A stretch of DNA of 64,000 bases from positions 310,001 through 374,000 of the forward strand of contig OZ025654.1 in NCBI GenBank assembly GCA_964019335.1, given 5' to 3'. The position numbers were made by a program, and so were the translations under genes. The notes under the pieces were generated by a model that worked only from the letters and a program-made list of their open reading frames with translations, ran no database searches and was not told where the DNA came from. This stretch comes from Diplonema japonicum (Eukaryota; Euglenozoa; Diplonemea; Diplonemida; Diplonemidae). Positions 22,001 through 31,289 of the stretch are shown piece after piece. Within the stretch, counting starts at the first letter, position 1, and every line of letters begins with the position of its first letter.

Positions 22001-24447
22001 TCCAAAAGCAGCTGGCCGAACTCAGCATAGATGCGCGTATGATGGGCTTCGGTGTCAGGTGCCATACGCATCTCACGTAGCAGACGTTTGCCTGCAGCTC
22101 TCCTCCACGAGCAGCACAGAACTGCTCCAAGCACGACAGACGCCATGTCAAACAAGCAAAGCTTCACCTGCCGCCAGACACCCTTTAGCCTTGCTGCATA
22201 GTCATGTTTTCTGCGCTGCGCGTCTACAGCCTTCGCGATCCTCCAGAGAGACAGCGGCAATCCCAAGATGATAGGGATGTCGTAGATGAGGCACCACATG
22301 TTTGACAAGATAATCCAGTGGGGGGAAAGCACATTCGTTTCCTTTGAGGAAGCGTACGCACGTAGCTGCGTCCGTGTGGTGCGAGCCTGCCAAAGAGTCA
22401 CCATGAGGATCAAGAACACAGGCAGGCAAACAATATCAAACCACGCTGCGTAGGTGTTCTGCTTTACAAGCTGCTTCCTTCCAATGTTGTTCACATCGCG
22501 AAGCAACTTCAACGTATGGGGGAAGCGCCATAACGAAGCATAGATGTGCACCGTGAGCCGAATCCCAATGACGCCCGACAAGGCACTCCTGATGACGATT
22601 TGTCTCTTGGCGACAGGGCAGCCTGTTCTGCAAAGTGCCTTGAGCATCGGGTGATACTCCCACAAAGTGAAGCACACTACAGGGTAGCACACAATGCAAG
22701 CTACGTCCAACAGGAAAAGCTTCAGGGAGCGCCCGGCCTCGTAACGAAGATCAACTGACTTGCCAGCAAAGTATTCCGCAAGCCATGGGAGCGTGGACCT
22801 GTGAGTGGCCAAGGTCGCACACCCCATAAGGAGATAGGGGAGGTCGATGATGACCTGCTTGCTTTGTTCGAATATGACATAATGCTCCCTTTGCAATACC
22901 TGCTCTGAGTACTCTCGGCGTGCCACAAAGCTTCTGTAGCAGGCGGGCAGCCTGTAGAAAGTGCCGAGAAGAAGAACTACACAAGGAATAGACATCACAT
23001 CACACTTAAAGCGGTCCAATTGCATGTAGCAGTATGCCCGTCTTTCAACTGCATTGCAAGAAAAAAGCAGCAGCCGCATCAGGTTAGGGCCCCTCCATGT
23101 ACACATGGTAGCAGCCCCCATAAACATGTAAGGGAAGTCCACCTTCATCGCATCGTACTGAGTGCAGCATGACTTGTTGATCTCTTCAATGGTGCTGCCA
23201 GAGATGCGTTTTGCACGGTATCCTAGTAGCAGGACAACGACCCCCTTCAGCCACCCTGGGAACTCCGAGACGACAAGTTTGCACTGCTCGAACAGCGAAT
23301 TATGAGTCCCTACCCAATAGAAGGCAGGGGAGGACGCTCTGCTGCGGATAATCTCAACGCACTTAGGAAGTCGGTACAACGTAGGGAGAACTGTCAGAAG
23401 CAGCGCAATGACGGTGCGTGCATCGTACCACATCAAGCGGAGCGAATGGTATGCAATCTCCCTCCTCGAGTTCTCATCCGCGTCGTGCCACCCGAAGCGA
23501 TACATGCTGTGGTACATAAAAGGTGCACGGAAGATGGTCAGCGTGACGACAACCGCTTGGAGCACCCTGACGACACACCGAGGCGACTCGCTGAGCAGTT
23601 TGAATGCTAAATCCTGACGCGGTTTGATAGGAATCACACCCAGCGGTTCATAACGAGGGGCTAAGGTATAGGTGTACCTGCGTAGAAAACCTGGGATGAG
23701 ATACGGCCGCGAAACCAACAAGGCACAGACGGTGAGGCACATCAGCCCGAACTCTTTTAAAGAGCTGACAAACTCCCCATAGACAGCGGTGAAGAAGTCG
23801 GGGAGTTCGTTCTTTGTGTGCCGCCACAAGGGAAGCAAACGGTGAGCACGCACTCCACAGGCAAGAATACCTAGGATAGCAGGGATAGAAGCCCACATGC
23901 ATATTGTAGAACGAGCACGCGTTTGTATGAACTTACGATATGTCTGGTGCGGTGGTAAGGCGCGAAACAGATTAGGAAGTGACTTAGCATCGACAAGACC
24001 GAAAGCAATAAGAAGAATGAGGAACAAGTGCAGTCCGTCCAAGGAAACCTCCTTTACAGCAGAGGTGAATGAACGGATGAGGCTCCGGTTCGCCCGTTGA
24101 GACGACATGTTAGCAATAATGCCGTGACACACGAAGAGGAGGGTCGCGCACGACAACCAGTTACCTTCGTAGGCGTAATATACAGATGCAGGGCCCGTGC
24201 AGGCTGCTAGGTATGCTGCAACAACAAACACCGCCGAGAGCATTCTCAACACAGCTGTAACTGAGTACCCACTTTCCGCCTTCTTTAGACAATCCCGTTC
24301 ATGGATCGATTCACACATCACCAGTGCTGCCCACACCACCACCCATAGTACCCATTTAACGGCATTCCATACCTTCACTATCAACCGAGAAAGGAACTCC
24401 AACAGAAGCAGCACTAAGGGTTTTCGGTTTGTCTTGTCTCCTTTCAT
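19075..24447 (-). CDS. very large polytopic membrane protein with embedded F-box-like segment
   Basis: This encodes 1790 residues in one exon, with ATG preceded by a purine-rich leader and an upstream TTTAG acceptor. The N-terminal two thirds consist of repeated units of about 100 residues. Each has hydrophobic helices and a recurring Asp-[Ile/Phe/Leu]-Pro-x-x-[Leu/Met]-[Met/Gly] signature (for example VDFPYMFMG, IDLPYLLMG, LDIPYAVMA). A soluble cysteine-containing domain lies at about 895-1080. Near residues 1235-1285 a segment reading LPYDVMGNVLSFV, with VSSDWYEVSS further on, fits an F-box. A basic region and six or more further helices follow. I recognise no named family for the whole protein. 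If the F-box is real, the protein could tether an SCF ubiquitin ligase to a membrane, which is inference. Confidence 0.8.
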   Translation of the reverse strand: MKGDKTNRKPLVLLLLEFLSRLIVKVWNAVKWVLWVVVWAALVMCESIHERDCLKKAESGYSVTAVLRMLSAVFVVAAYLAACTGPASVYYAYEGNWLSCATLLFVCHGIIANMSSQRANRSLIRSFTSAVKEVSLDGLHLFLILLIAFGLVDAKSLPNLFRALPPHQTYRKFIQTRARSTICMWASIPAILGILACGVRAHRLLPLWRHTKNELPDFFTAVYGEFVSSLKEFGLMCLTVCALLVSRPYLIPGFLRRYTYTLAPRYEPLGVIPIKPRQDLAFKLLSESPRCVVRVLQAVVVTLTIFRAPFMYHSMYRFGWHDADENSRREIAYHSLRLMWYDARTVIALLLTVLPTLYRLPKCVEIIRSRASSPAFYWVGTHNSLFEQCKLVVSEFPGWLKGVVVLLLGYRAKRISGSTIEEINKSCCTQYDAMKVDFPYMFMGAATMCTWRGPNLMRLLLFSCNAVERRAYCYMQLDRFKCDVMSIPCVVLLLGTFYRLPACYRSFVARREYSEQVLQREHYVIFEQSKQVIIDLPYLLMGCATLATHRSTLPWLAEYFAGKSVDLRYEAGRSLKLFLLDVACIVCYPVVCFTLWEYHPMLKALCRTGCPVAKRQIVIRSALSGVIGIRLTVHIYASLWRFPHTLKLLRDVNNIGRKQLVKQNTYAAWFDIVCLPVFLILMVTLWQARTTRTQLRAYASSKETNVLSPHWIILSNMWCLIYDIPIILGLPLSLWRIAKAVDAQRRKHDYAARLKGVWRQVKLCLFDMASVVLGAVLCCSWRRAAGKRLLREMRMAPDTEAHHTRIYAEFGQLLLDIPYAVMALCCLWRATSLWKTHEPDQALSDRRADINRELLACVADILSIFAILLTSLVPWNTASMLVEMYTLVVGLFKAEEANTDPVATVLSASTCFPTDMVCGGNMCGIRMTVQISKPKDLRFADLKMSVEGSAIWEGLAKSYGSVVKAAKCSLFPLKLTPKLCDLSAVNMDGETCKFSFELGTGRQGTQGIAQETIVSALRGLKEKDTVFALKLSTENGVLCMVKLAAQDILNQSTRLERHAEVEVAVGEEGCQLHVSAQKCVLCLWPMLPLELISLALTCVVFWRLPVFLRILFTGDRDIPTRLAMCKRAMLKFVMDIIGICCLGIIVITMWRLPSLVYESRKTGRVKRAVRNQMAEWLRDVVQLLQLLFIFGTLNMVPALAIRLKNMFLYNRSIRPLFKFLKKNKQPGDDEEERPPLLPYDVMGNVLSFVNPVERTKMGEVSSDWYEVSSREDDWMHIYKLFLEDLMGKKKKRRIAKELIKDVKDDEVVSWKSLFITLYQKVYTKRKQVPRHVLDSKQGYRFVINDEFLQAWTNLPHFFLIPLKLAGVGFAVPVYTIVYFLFVARKAKSAKYGIAHREHLFFADLLREMKLHATYWGAHMLLPFAMLAAICAFTSLVSYVLHVFQVISGFCLTLKVDSWHSRFPALGDIVMGVGCPAWVLLQLYVLWTGMPAGYGWSWEWIAGWAMYILSWGSPFLGIAMWVIQHASVAASWVAGTFLNQIVPFIPWGGAALDTLQDAVLHTGEHGLLSVYFASLKDTLEAVLPIVEQAAVAGLDSIRPGTEIVPLHLLFMPFEILLTTEGLFLKYMYVATFGTGIHLTFLTTVITYLGPLIIRVLWLLSFVFAGVRTEETVSARSPSGARPLRLYSLPFKIARAVVKFGIRVLAKARKVFLRFLVQVLKAYSSILVTSTRVCFRLGFFGDILLIPMTLVWTSWSMLVPYYQGDASLYLTSVMLTGFLVTEAKQTIRKNWQ

Positions 24448-25247
24448 TTTTCTTTTCTTTTTTTTCTTTTTTCCTCACACACACACCACCCCTCCTCTCC
24501 CCCTCCTTTTTTTTCTAAATTGAAAAAATAGTCACGTTGTTTTCATAAGTTATTCAAAACTTATTGATAAAATCACGGTACCTACTTTGACCAAAAAAAA
24601 ACGTGTAAAATCTTTGGAAAAAAACGAGACCATAGAGAAAATAGAGGGGGGAGAAAAAATGCTACGTTGTGCTTGGCTTAACCTTCAGACTTTTCTTGGC
24701 CTACGAAGGAAAGAAGAAAAAGTAAGAAGAAGGAAACAAAAAAAAAAAAAGAAAACATATGTCGCCAGCAGCGCTTTAAGAAAAAAAAAAGAAAGACATA
24801 TAAAGGACAATGTTGCAAGTAATCCGATTTTAAATCGTTGACAAAAAGAAAAAAAAAAGAAAAGAAAAGGCACTAATAAAAATAAAAAAATAAAAAAGCC
24901 TCCTCAAAGAGGGGCTTATTCTTAAATCCTTTTCTTTTTATTAAATTCTTTTTTCTTTTCTTTGCTTTCTGCTATTTCAAACAAAAAAAAAAAAAGAAAT
25001 AATAATTAGCCCCTTTCTTTAAAAAAAGAAGGATGACGGGGAGAGATAGGAAGAAAAAAAATATATCAAAAACTGACATTTCGATCCAAAATACAAGTAT
25101 CGGGCCCCCCATCGCCGTACGCGTAAGGCCGCGTAATATATAAGAAAAGGGCTCCTTTTCTTCTTTTTTGTCAAGCATCCTTGCGATGCAGAGGACCAGG
25201 GTAATCTTCGTCCTCGCGGGTTTGTCCATCACGGCGTGGTGTCGTGC
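24448..25247. other. intergenic, A/T-rich
   Basis: It holds the purine-rich leader of the polytopic protein gene (to about 24515), then A-rich DNA with no supported coding sequence, up to the stop of the ferric reductase gene. Confidence 0.6.
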
Positions 25248-27410
25248 TTAGAACATGAATGGTTCCTCATGGTACAGAATGGTGCTGGTAGAACAACGGA
25301 CAATTCTTTTGAATGGCGAAGTGAAGCCGGCTGGCCCGGAGAGACAAACACCAAGACGGCCATGCTCCTCAAGAAGGTTTGAAAACCACGAATCATAAAG
25401 GTCCACAGGCACCATCCTTCCAACGACACTAGTTAGTCGACCGACACCAACCGGAACCGCCACCGAAGCACCCCCCGTGACATGAATAGTAATCCCGAGC
25501 AGAGGCATTGAATTCAACAAACAGACAATATCAGGATAGAGCAGTTCAAATATAGCCGGGTCTCGAACGGACCAATGCAAATCGTAACGTGAGGAAGGGT
25601 TCGTGATAAACGAGAAAAGAGGAGTTATACCTATCCCACAGGCTGCTAGCAACATGGTGTCTACCTCACTGAAAGCCTCGGCTTCGGGTGAGGCTATCAA
25701 TCCCGAAACACGGATATGCGATGGCACCGATTGGATAATTGTGCCCGTGGACGTGTGTTGCCCTTTACTTTTTAAAACAACGTTGATTACCTTGCCGTCG
25801 CATTGCGTCACGGAAAACGGGTGGCCTTGGAGGCCGTCACGCGGGAAACGGAGTATAACATACGAACCGGGTTTGTTGCTTCCCCACTGGGCTCCGAAGG
25901 TTCGGATCGTGAGCTTGCAATACCCCGGAACGGTTCTCTTTTTTACGATCACACACCAGCCTTTTGAATCGTTCTGCACTTCTTCGATAAATCTCAGGAG
26001 TACTCCTGGGGTACAGAACGCTGTTAAAATATAGCTGTGCCAACATCCGAATCCAATAATTACGGCGGATAGCACCCAGTGGGGGTAGAGAAACAAATTG
26101 TAGCACCTCTTGCGAATAGGACGGATAGAAGTCAAGCACAGCAGGACGCAACTCCCCGCTGAAACAAAACCCGCCAACGGCGCCACGCCCTGAAGATCAC
26201 CCATTGACAACAGGTTCTCGGCGGGATATTTCACCATTCTTGTAACCGCGTGTAGCCCCATCCAGAAGACAATGGACGTACCGGTGTACTTGTGCAGCTC
26301 GATCGATTTGTTGAAAGGTGTCAAACGTTTGGGCGATGTTAGCAAGATGAAACCGAGAAGAACGGAAGCAACGGAGCCTGTTCCACGTCCGGTCCCCTTT
26401 GTTGAGAGGTATGAAAGAACTAGCATAGCTGTGATGAGAATAATGTCGAAGAAGAAGTTCTTCCGTGCCTTGACGCTTGGTGTGAAGGCTGTTAGGGAGA
26501 AGGCTGCAATAATCCCCCACGGGACCCATAGGCGTCCGAACTCGATGTTCGTGTTCAACAATCGTACTTCAAACGACCCGTCGGAAAACCTAACCGTTGC
26601 CAAGCCCCGTTGAACATGCCCGTCGATTCCAGACAATCCGACAGCCCAGATCACAGACTCTGTTGTTGGTGTGCTGCTCGTCCAGCTGTACCGTCTCGTA
26701 CCGTTGCCGAGCTCAATTTTAAGGTTTTCAAGAGGACGGTTGGGGTGAGGAGTTGGTCTGTTATATCCATTAGAACTTCCCACGGTGCATTTATCAACAT
26801 CACATAAGACCGTTTCAGCTGCTTCCATCGATGTCCCAAGACCAAACCCACACCAGAAGCCCTCGTCACACGTTAGAATGAACTGAGTTGTTGCCGTGTC
26901 CACACCGATTCCGCGCTCCCATTTCAGTTCGAAGCTCGGGGAGAACCTTGCAATATACACTGGTGTAGGCAGAGGTGGAGACAATGATGATGGGCTGTAC
27001 ACCATGGAACCCTTCGCGTAATGGGGTAGAAACGGGTAGTTCGGCAGTACCATCCCCGATCCCCATATAATGTGATTGGACATTTCAACAGGTGAATCCC
27101 ATTCGGCAGTGAAAGTACTCCCGAACACTGTGATGTTGGCCGGGACTGTGCTGACGTACTTTGGTGAGGCGTGGCCTGTGGAGAGCCTGTGTGTGCATTC
27201 TGTCTCACTGCATATTACCATGTCGCTGTTCTTCATGGTGAGGGAGCCGAACCCTACCCCGCACCAGGTACCTGTTTTACATTTGTATTTGTAGGCACCG
27301 CCATCGCCAATGGGCTCCATTGTGAAATCGTAGAATTGAATACTTTCTTGTATAGTGTGCGAAAGAGCATGTGTCACACAGGCGGCTAGAAAACAGATGC
27401 GGGGCGGCAT
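25248..27410 (-). CDS. DOMON-ferric reductase (NOX/FRE-type) transmembrane oxidoreductase
   Basis: This encodes 720 residues. The ATG at 27410 begins a signal peptide (PPRICFLAACVTHAL) and lies 28 nt after the acceptor TTATTTTACAG. Two DOMON-like beta-sandwich domains (about 20-130 and 145-270) probably bind haem or sugar outside the cell. A ferric-reductase transmembrane core follows, with paired histidines spaced 14 apart in two helices (LHKYTGTSIVFWMGLH and HWVLSAVIIGFGCWH) for two haems. The cytosolic part has the FAD motif HPFSVT and the NAD(P)H motif CGIGITP. Electrons should pass from NAD(P)H through FAD and haems to an extracellular acceptor such as ferric iron or oxygen. The length and intact motifs suggest it is functional. 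Confidence 0.88.
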   Translation of the reverse strand: MPPRICFLAACVTHALSHTIQESIQFYDFTMEPIGDGGAYKYKCKTGTWCGVGFGSLTMKNSDMVICSETECTHRLSTGHASPKYVSTVPANITVFGSTFTAEWDSPVEMSNHIIWGSGMVLPNYPFLPHYAKGSMVYSPSSLSPPLPTPVYIARFSPSFELKWERGIGVDTATTQFILTCDEGFWCGFGLGTSMEAAETVLCDVDKCTVGSSNGYNRPTPHPNRPLENLKIELGNGTRRYSWTSSTPTTESVIWAVGLSGIDGHVQRGLATVRFSDGSFEVRLLNTNIEFGRLWVPWGIIAAFSLTAFTPSVKARKNFFFDIILITAMLVLSYLSTKGTGRGTGSVASVLLGFILLTSPKRLTPFNKSIELHKYTGTSIVFWMGLHAVTRMVKYPAENLLSMGDLQGVAPLAGFVSAGSCVLLCLTSIRPIRKRCYNLFLYPHWVLSAVIIGFGCWHSYILTAFCTPGVLLRFIEEVQNDSKGWCVIVKKRTVPGYCKLTIRTFGAQWGSNKPGSYVILRFPRDGLQGHPFSVTQCDGKVINVVLKSKGQHTSTGTIIQSVPSHIRVSGLIASPEAEAFSEVDTMLLAACGIGITPLFSFITNPSSRYDLHWSVRDPAIFELLYPDIVCLLNSMPLLGITIHVTGGASVAVPVGVGRLTSVVGRMVPVDLYDSWFSNLLEEHGRLGVCLSGPAGFTSPFKRIVRCSTSTILYHEEPFMF

Positions 27411-27960
27411 TGACTGTGCTTTTTTCTTTTCTTTCAAACCTGTAAAATAACAGAATGGTGTAAAAACAACAAAAAGAAAAAGAAAATCCTTTTATTTTTT
27501 TTTTCCATATTTTCTTCTTTTGTTTCTTCTCTCTCCGGGTCGAAAAAAAAAGGGGGGGGGAGGGTAAGTTTCTTCTTTCAAAAAGAAATCTTTTGTTTGT
27601 TTCCCCCTTTTTTTTATTTCACATAAAAAAAAAAGAAAAAAAAAAAGAGGGGGACAAAAAAAAGAGCACTGTACCCTCACAATAGAAATAACATACATTA
27701 GCTCACTCATTATACGGGTAGGTATTTCTTTTTTTTTTTTTTTCCCCTCTTCTTTCTTCTTCCCCATTAAAAAAAAAAAGGATCCTCTCTCTTGTTAAGG
27801 GGGTGAGGGGATTGGCAGAATTTATTTTTCTTTAATGTTAAAGATGAAAAGAATGTTCACTCTTTTCCTACGGATGTGGGGGGAAAGACTGTTAAAAAAA
27901 AAAAAAAGAAAACATCGCAAGTTACACAACGCCACGCAAAATTAAAAAAAAAAAAAAGAA

Positions 27961-27994
27961 AATCAGATTGTTAACCGTTTGGTACTACATAATT
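27961..27994. repeat. short dispersed repeat shared with 54129-54164
   Basis: Both copies read TCAGATTGTTAAC, then a few variable bases, then TGGTACTACA and AATT. They may be distant members of the 85-bp family, because the 47.7-kb member also has CAGATTGTTTA at the same place. Confidence 0.5.
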
Positions 27995-28181
27995 GTAGAA
28001 AAAGAATAGCACATGGAAGCGAGAGAAAATTAAGAATTTGGGCAAGTTACTCAATGGTGCGCAACGGGTAGACAACTCTTGTCTAATAAGAGGTGTTCAG
28101 TTGCTCGTAAAGCTTCCAACAACACTCCCTTTTCTCTACTTCCAATTTTTTTTTTTTTCAATTCGTGAAAAATCAAGGGGT

Positions 28182-28238
28182 AAAAAAAGGAGTCGGCTGA
28201 TTTGTTGTAAACGGACAAAGCTGCCTCTACTTTTTTAT
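28182..28238 (-). repeat. dispersed 85-bp repeat family, diverged copy
   Basis: It shares GGAGTCGGCTGATT with copy A and GGACAAAGCTGCCTCTACT with the 47.7-kb and 62.8-kb copies. The central part is shortened. Confidence 0.45.
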
Positions 28239-28388
28239 TTTTTATTTTTTATTTTATTTATTTTTTTTTTCTCTTTTTTTTTTGCAAAATAATTGTATAT
28301 CAAAAAAAAATCTTGTTCGGTGTGTTTTTCTCTTTTCCTTCTTTTCTTCTTTTTTTTCTTTTCTTTGAAAAAAAAAAAAAAAAGTCTT

Positions 28389-30384
28389 TCATTCAACAGT
28401 AACGGACTTTGCAAGGTTTCGAGGGCAATCAACATTCAAACCACGAAGAACCTGAATTTTTATTTCTCCCCCCCCCCCCCTACAACCATACCGCAAGGTG
28501 GTAAGCAAGCAGCTGCAGAGGTATAACGTTTATCAAAGGCTGCAAGCAGTCAACAGTCTTGGGCAACATAACAGTCTGCGAAGCCGACTCCATGTCAGGA
28601 TCGGCTTCTGAAAGGAAGACAATGGGACGCCCCTTCCTGGATAGAATCTGCTGCAGCGAAGACTTCACCTTCAGGTAAAGCTCGTCCTTTGACGCCATCA
28701 TTATAACAGGCATGTTTTCATCAATAAGAGCAAGCGGGCCGTGCTTGAGCTCCCCCGCAAGAATGCCTTCAGTGTGGATGTATGCCAGCTCCTTGATCTT
28801 CAGAGCCCCTTCCAAACAGGTTGCGTACTGGTACCCACGTCCCATTAGAAGAATCGAACGCTCGTTTTGAAGCGCTTTTGCCAAGGATTTCATTTCATCA
28901 TCGAGGTCAAGCGCCTTCCTCATGGTTTCTGATATGTTCTGCAGGCCTTTAAAGATGTCGCTACGGCGTTCCTTCTTGGAAATGGAGTCTTCAGACAGAA
29001 GCAAGGCCAGCATTAAGTAGCAAACGATTTGAGATGTATAAGCTTTGGTGCTAGCAACACCGACTTCACATCCTGCGTTGATGTGCGTTCCGCAGTCTGT
29101 GATACGAGCTATCGATGAACCAACGGTGTTGCAAAAGCCGACGCAAAGCGCTTGCTTTTCTTTGCAGTATTCTAGGCAGCGGAGCGTATCGGCGGTTTCA
29201 CCAGACTGGCTTACAAAGCATACCACATCGTCTCGGAACACAGGTGGTGTCCGGTCGTTGAAATCAGACGCGAGCTCAATGGTAACAGGGACGTCGATGA
29301 GCTCCTCGAGGATGGAACGGCACGCGACCGCTGAGTAGTACGACGACCCGCACCCGATGAACACGATCCGCCTCGCGCGTTTGATCTGCTCTTTAATGCT
29401 TCCCTTGAACCCACCCAACGTCACCGTTTGGCTTTTGAAATCGATCCTCCCACGCATAGTGTTGACAATGGACTCCGGCTGTTCGAAGATCTCCTTCTGC
29501 ATGAAATGAGAGTATTTCCCTTTGCGAATACTCTCAATCTCCATTTCCAAGGTGTGCAATGCACGAAGAGGAAGCTCCTTACGTTGTTCCGAACTGGTGT
29601 TGATCAACCTCATATCACCGTTGGAAACATGGACGAGATCGTTGTCCTCGAGGTACATCACACGGCGGGTGTGCTCAACAAGTGATGTTGCGTCGGAGGA
29701 AAAGAATATTTCAACACCCGACGAGGTGGATGTAGAAGCCGGGTGGGCATTTCCCGAGAGGCCGACGATCAACGGGGAACCCCTTTTACAGGCAACGACT
29801 TCATTAGGGTAGTGTCTCGACTTCACGACAAGCGCAAAGGCGCCTTCGAGATGGTCAAGCACGTTCATGACAAGCTCCGAAAAGCTCAAAAGTTTGTCGT
29901 CAGACTCTGTTGACTCATCGTAAGAGTACTTCAGCAGCATGGCTATGGTCTCCGTGTCCGTGTCTGTCTTGAACACAAAACCGTGTTTTGAAAGAACGGT
30001 TCTCAGAGCGGCGTAGTTGGTAATGATCCCGTTGTGCACCACTACGAAGTCGTTCTCGTCGTTGGAGGTAATCGGGTGGCTGTTCTTGTCGCAAGGTTCT
30101 CCGTGTGTCGCCCACCTCGTGTGGGAGATTCCCAGGTGGCTTTTTACTACTCTCTGCTTGTTGTTCTCCCAGTTTTTGTCGGATTGGGCCGCGGCTTCCA
30201 GAACCCGCACAGGTCCGACCTTTTTGAGAATCGTCATGCTGCCTTGGTCGCCCCCGTCGAAGCATATCCCCGCAGAGTCATACCCTCTGTACTCCAGCCT
30301 CTTCAAACCGTTTATGAGGATCTGCATAATCTCACGGAGGGTGCGCTCCTTATCATAGTTCAAGTATGCAAAGATCCCGCACAT
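28389..30384 (-). CDS. GFAT: glutamine-fructose-6-phosphate aminotransferase (isomerizing), 2 exons
   Basis: It makes glucosamine-6-phosphate from fructose-6-phosphate and glutamine, the entry step to UDP-GlcNAc for glycosylation and GPI anchors, in the cytosol. Exon 1 runs 30384-28492 and exon 2 runs 28451-28389, giving 651 residues. The N-terminus is MCGIFAYLN with the Cys2 nucleophile, followed by the glutaminase motifs RLEYRGYDSAG, HTRWATHG and VVHNGIITNY. Two SIS sugar-isomerase domains follow (CGSSYYSA, SQSGETADT, GRGYQYATCLEGALKIKE). Exon 2 supplies the family's C-terminus ending PRNLAKSVTVE, which the unspliced ORF lacks. Length matches the eukaryotic enzyme. The leader is 56 nt from a probable splice acceptor. 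Confidence 0.96.
28452..28491 (-). other. 40-nt cis-intron in the aminotransferase gene
   Basis: The donor is GTATGG and the acceptor AAATTCAG, and it contains a 12-nt G run. Splicing joins GCG to GTT in phase 0 and restores the conserved C-terminus. Without splicing, translation stops three residues later. This is the best-supported intron in the window because the family sequence is known. Confidence 0.95.
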
Positions 30385-30440
30385 TTTCTTTTTCCTTTCT
30401 TTTTTCTTAATTCTTTTTATTTTTTGTAAGGATATCCGAC

Positions 30441-30500
30441 CTTATCACAAGAAAAAAGAAAAAAAAAAAAAACACTTTTAAAAAAAAAAGAAAGTACACT
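30441..30500 (-). promoter_or_regulatory. polypyrimidine tract and probable splice acceptor before the aminotransferase
   Basis: On the minus strand, two T-rich tracts are followed by GTGATAAG ending at 30441. That leaves a 56-nt purine-rich leader before ATG. It lies in a 138-nt gap between two co-directional genes. This is the layout expected of spliced-leader addition, but no leader RNA is visible here to prove it. Confidence 0.55.
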
Positions 30501-30522
30501 TATACTCCATATTCCTGATGCG

Positions 30523-31289
30523 CTACGCCAGGCCTCTGTAAGAGATATTCCTTGTGTAGACACCCTTCTGGCCCTTCGCGAAGATGTAGGACTGCCCCTT
30601 CGCCAAGGAGTACATGTACATAACACGACCCTTTCGGGGCCTGGGCGGCTTTCTCTTACGCGGGTTCCACATTGGAAACTGGACATCCCAGTCGAGGTCT
30701 GGGACGGGAACATCTTGTCGGAGCTGTTTGGTGAGGTCTTCTCTGGTCTTGGGATCGAAGGTTCCGTCTAGCTGCATTCGGATACTGTCGATTCCCCAGT
30801 TAAGCTCTTTGCCAAACATCTTACGGGCTTCCACTGTGTATTTCTGCTGATCGAATGTTGCGTTGTTCTGGTCTCTAAGACCAGGAATGGGTCGTGTTCC
30901 TGGTGATTTTTAAATTTTTTTTTTTTTTTTTTCTTCCTTGTTCATTCTGCCATACCCAATTTCACAATATCGTCTTGACTCGGAAGCTTCAGATCTGGTA
31001 TGTACAATCTCTGAAACTCCAATTTGTGTGCAAGAGAAAGTTCCTTTTAAAAAGAGTTTAGGAGAGGGAATGAAATGCATACATGAGACCGCATAGATCC
31101 CAGCTTCTCTTCGTCTAGCGTTCTGTACATCCATGGGTCGGTGCTTTTGCTGGATGGCTGGTCAGAGGAGTCATCGGTTGTTGCAGCATCCCGCTCTTCT
31201 TGGGTCCTTCGTTTTAAATTCTTTAGGTTCATGATGCTAACCGCTCTCTGTTGCGCTCCCAGGCAGCTCCGGAGTACTGCCTTCATCAT
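30523..31289 (-). CDS. unknown basic protein, probably mitochondrial, 3 exons
   Basis: Exons run 31289-31083, 31010-30956 and 30899-30523, giving 212 residues. The N-terminus MMKAVLRSCLGAQQRAV, with Arg/Lys and no acids until about residue 30, looks like a mitochondrial presequence. The middle is hydrophilic. The C-terminal ~100 residues include a Pro/Arg/Lys-rich patch (NPRKRKPPRPRKG) and aromatic Lys/Gly segments, compatible with a mitoribosomal or RNA-binding protein. I do not recognise the family. The exon joins are in frame (phases 0 and 1), and each unspliced alternative stops quickly. A second in-frame ATG follows the first at once. Confidence 0.65.
30900..30955 (-). other. 56-nt cis-intron (second intron of the probable mitochondrial gene)
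   Basis: The donor is GTATGG and the acceptor ATCACCAG. The phase is 1, joining G and GA to make a Gly codon. The interior is A-rich. Confidence 0.7.
31011..31082 (-). other. 72-nt cis-intron (first intron of the probable mitochondrial gene)
   Basis: The donor is GTATGC and the acceptor GAGTTTCAG, with phase 0. Splicing yields SMRSHRLYIPDLKLP across the join. Confidence 0.7.

Larger units (their letters stand above)
27411..28388. other. intergenic with dispersed repeats
   Basis: It is A/T and G homopolymer-rich with no gene. It includes a repeat at 27961-27994 also found at 54129-54164 (shared TCAGATTGTTAAC and TGGTACTACA), a degraded tRNA-like stretch at 28040-28106, and a diverged member of the 85-bp repeat family at 28182-28238. 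Confidence 0.55.

Noticed and set aside
28040-28106. tRNA-like sequence with a perfect 5-bp anticodon stem, 7-nt loop reading CUA at the anticodon position, and complementary ends
   Set aside because: The D stem does not pair and the T arm is too short (only 14 nt between anticodon stem and 3' end), so it is not an intact tRNA. A suppressor tRNA call would be unsupported. It may be a decayed tRNA or SINE.
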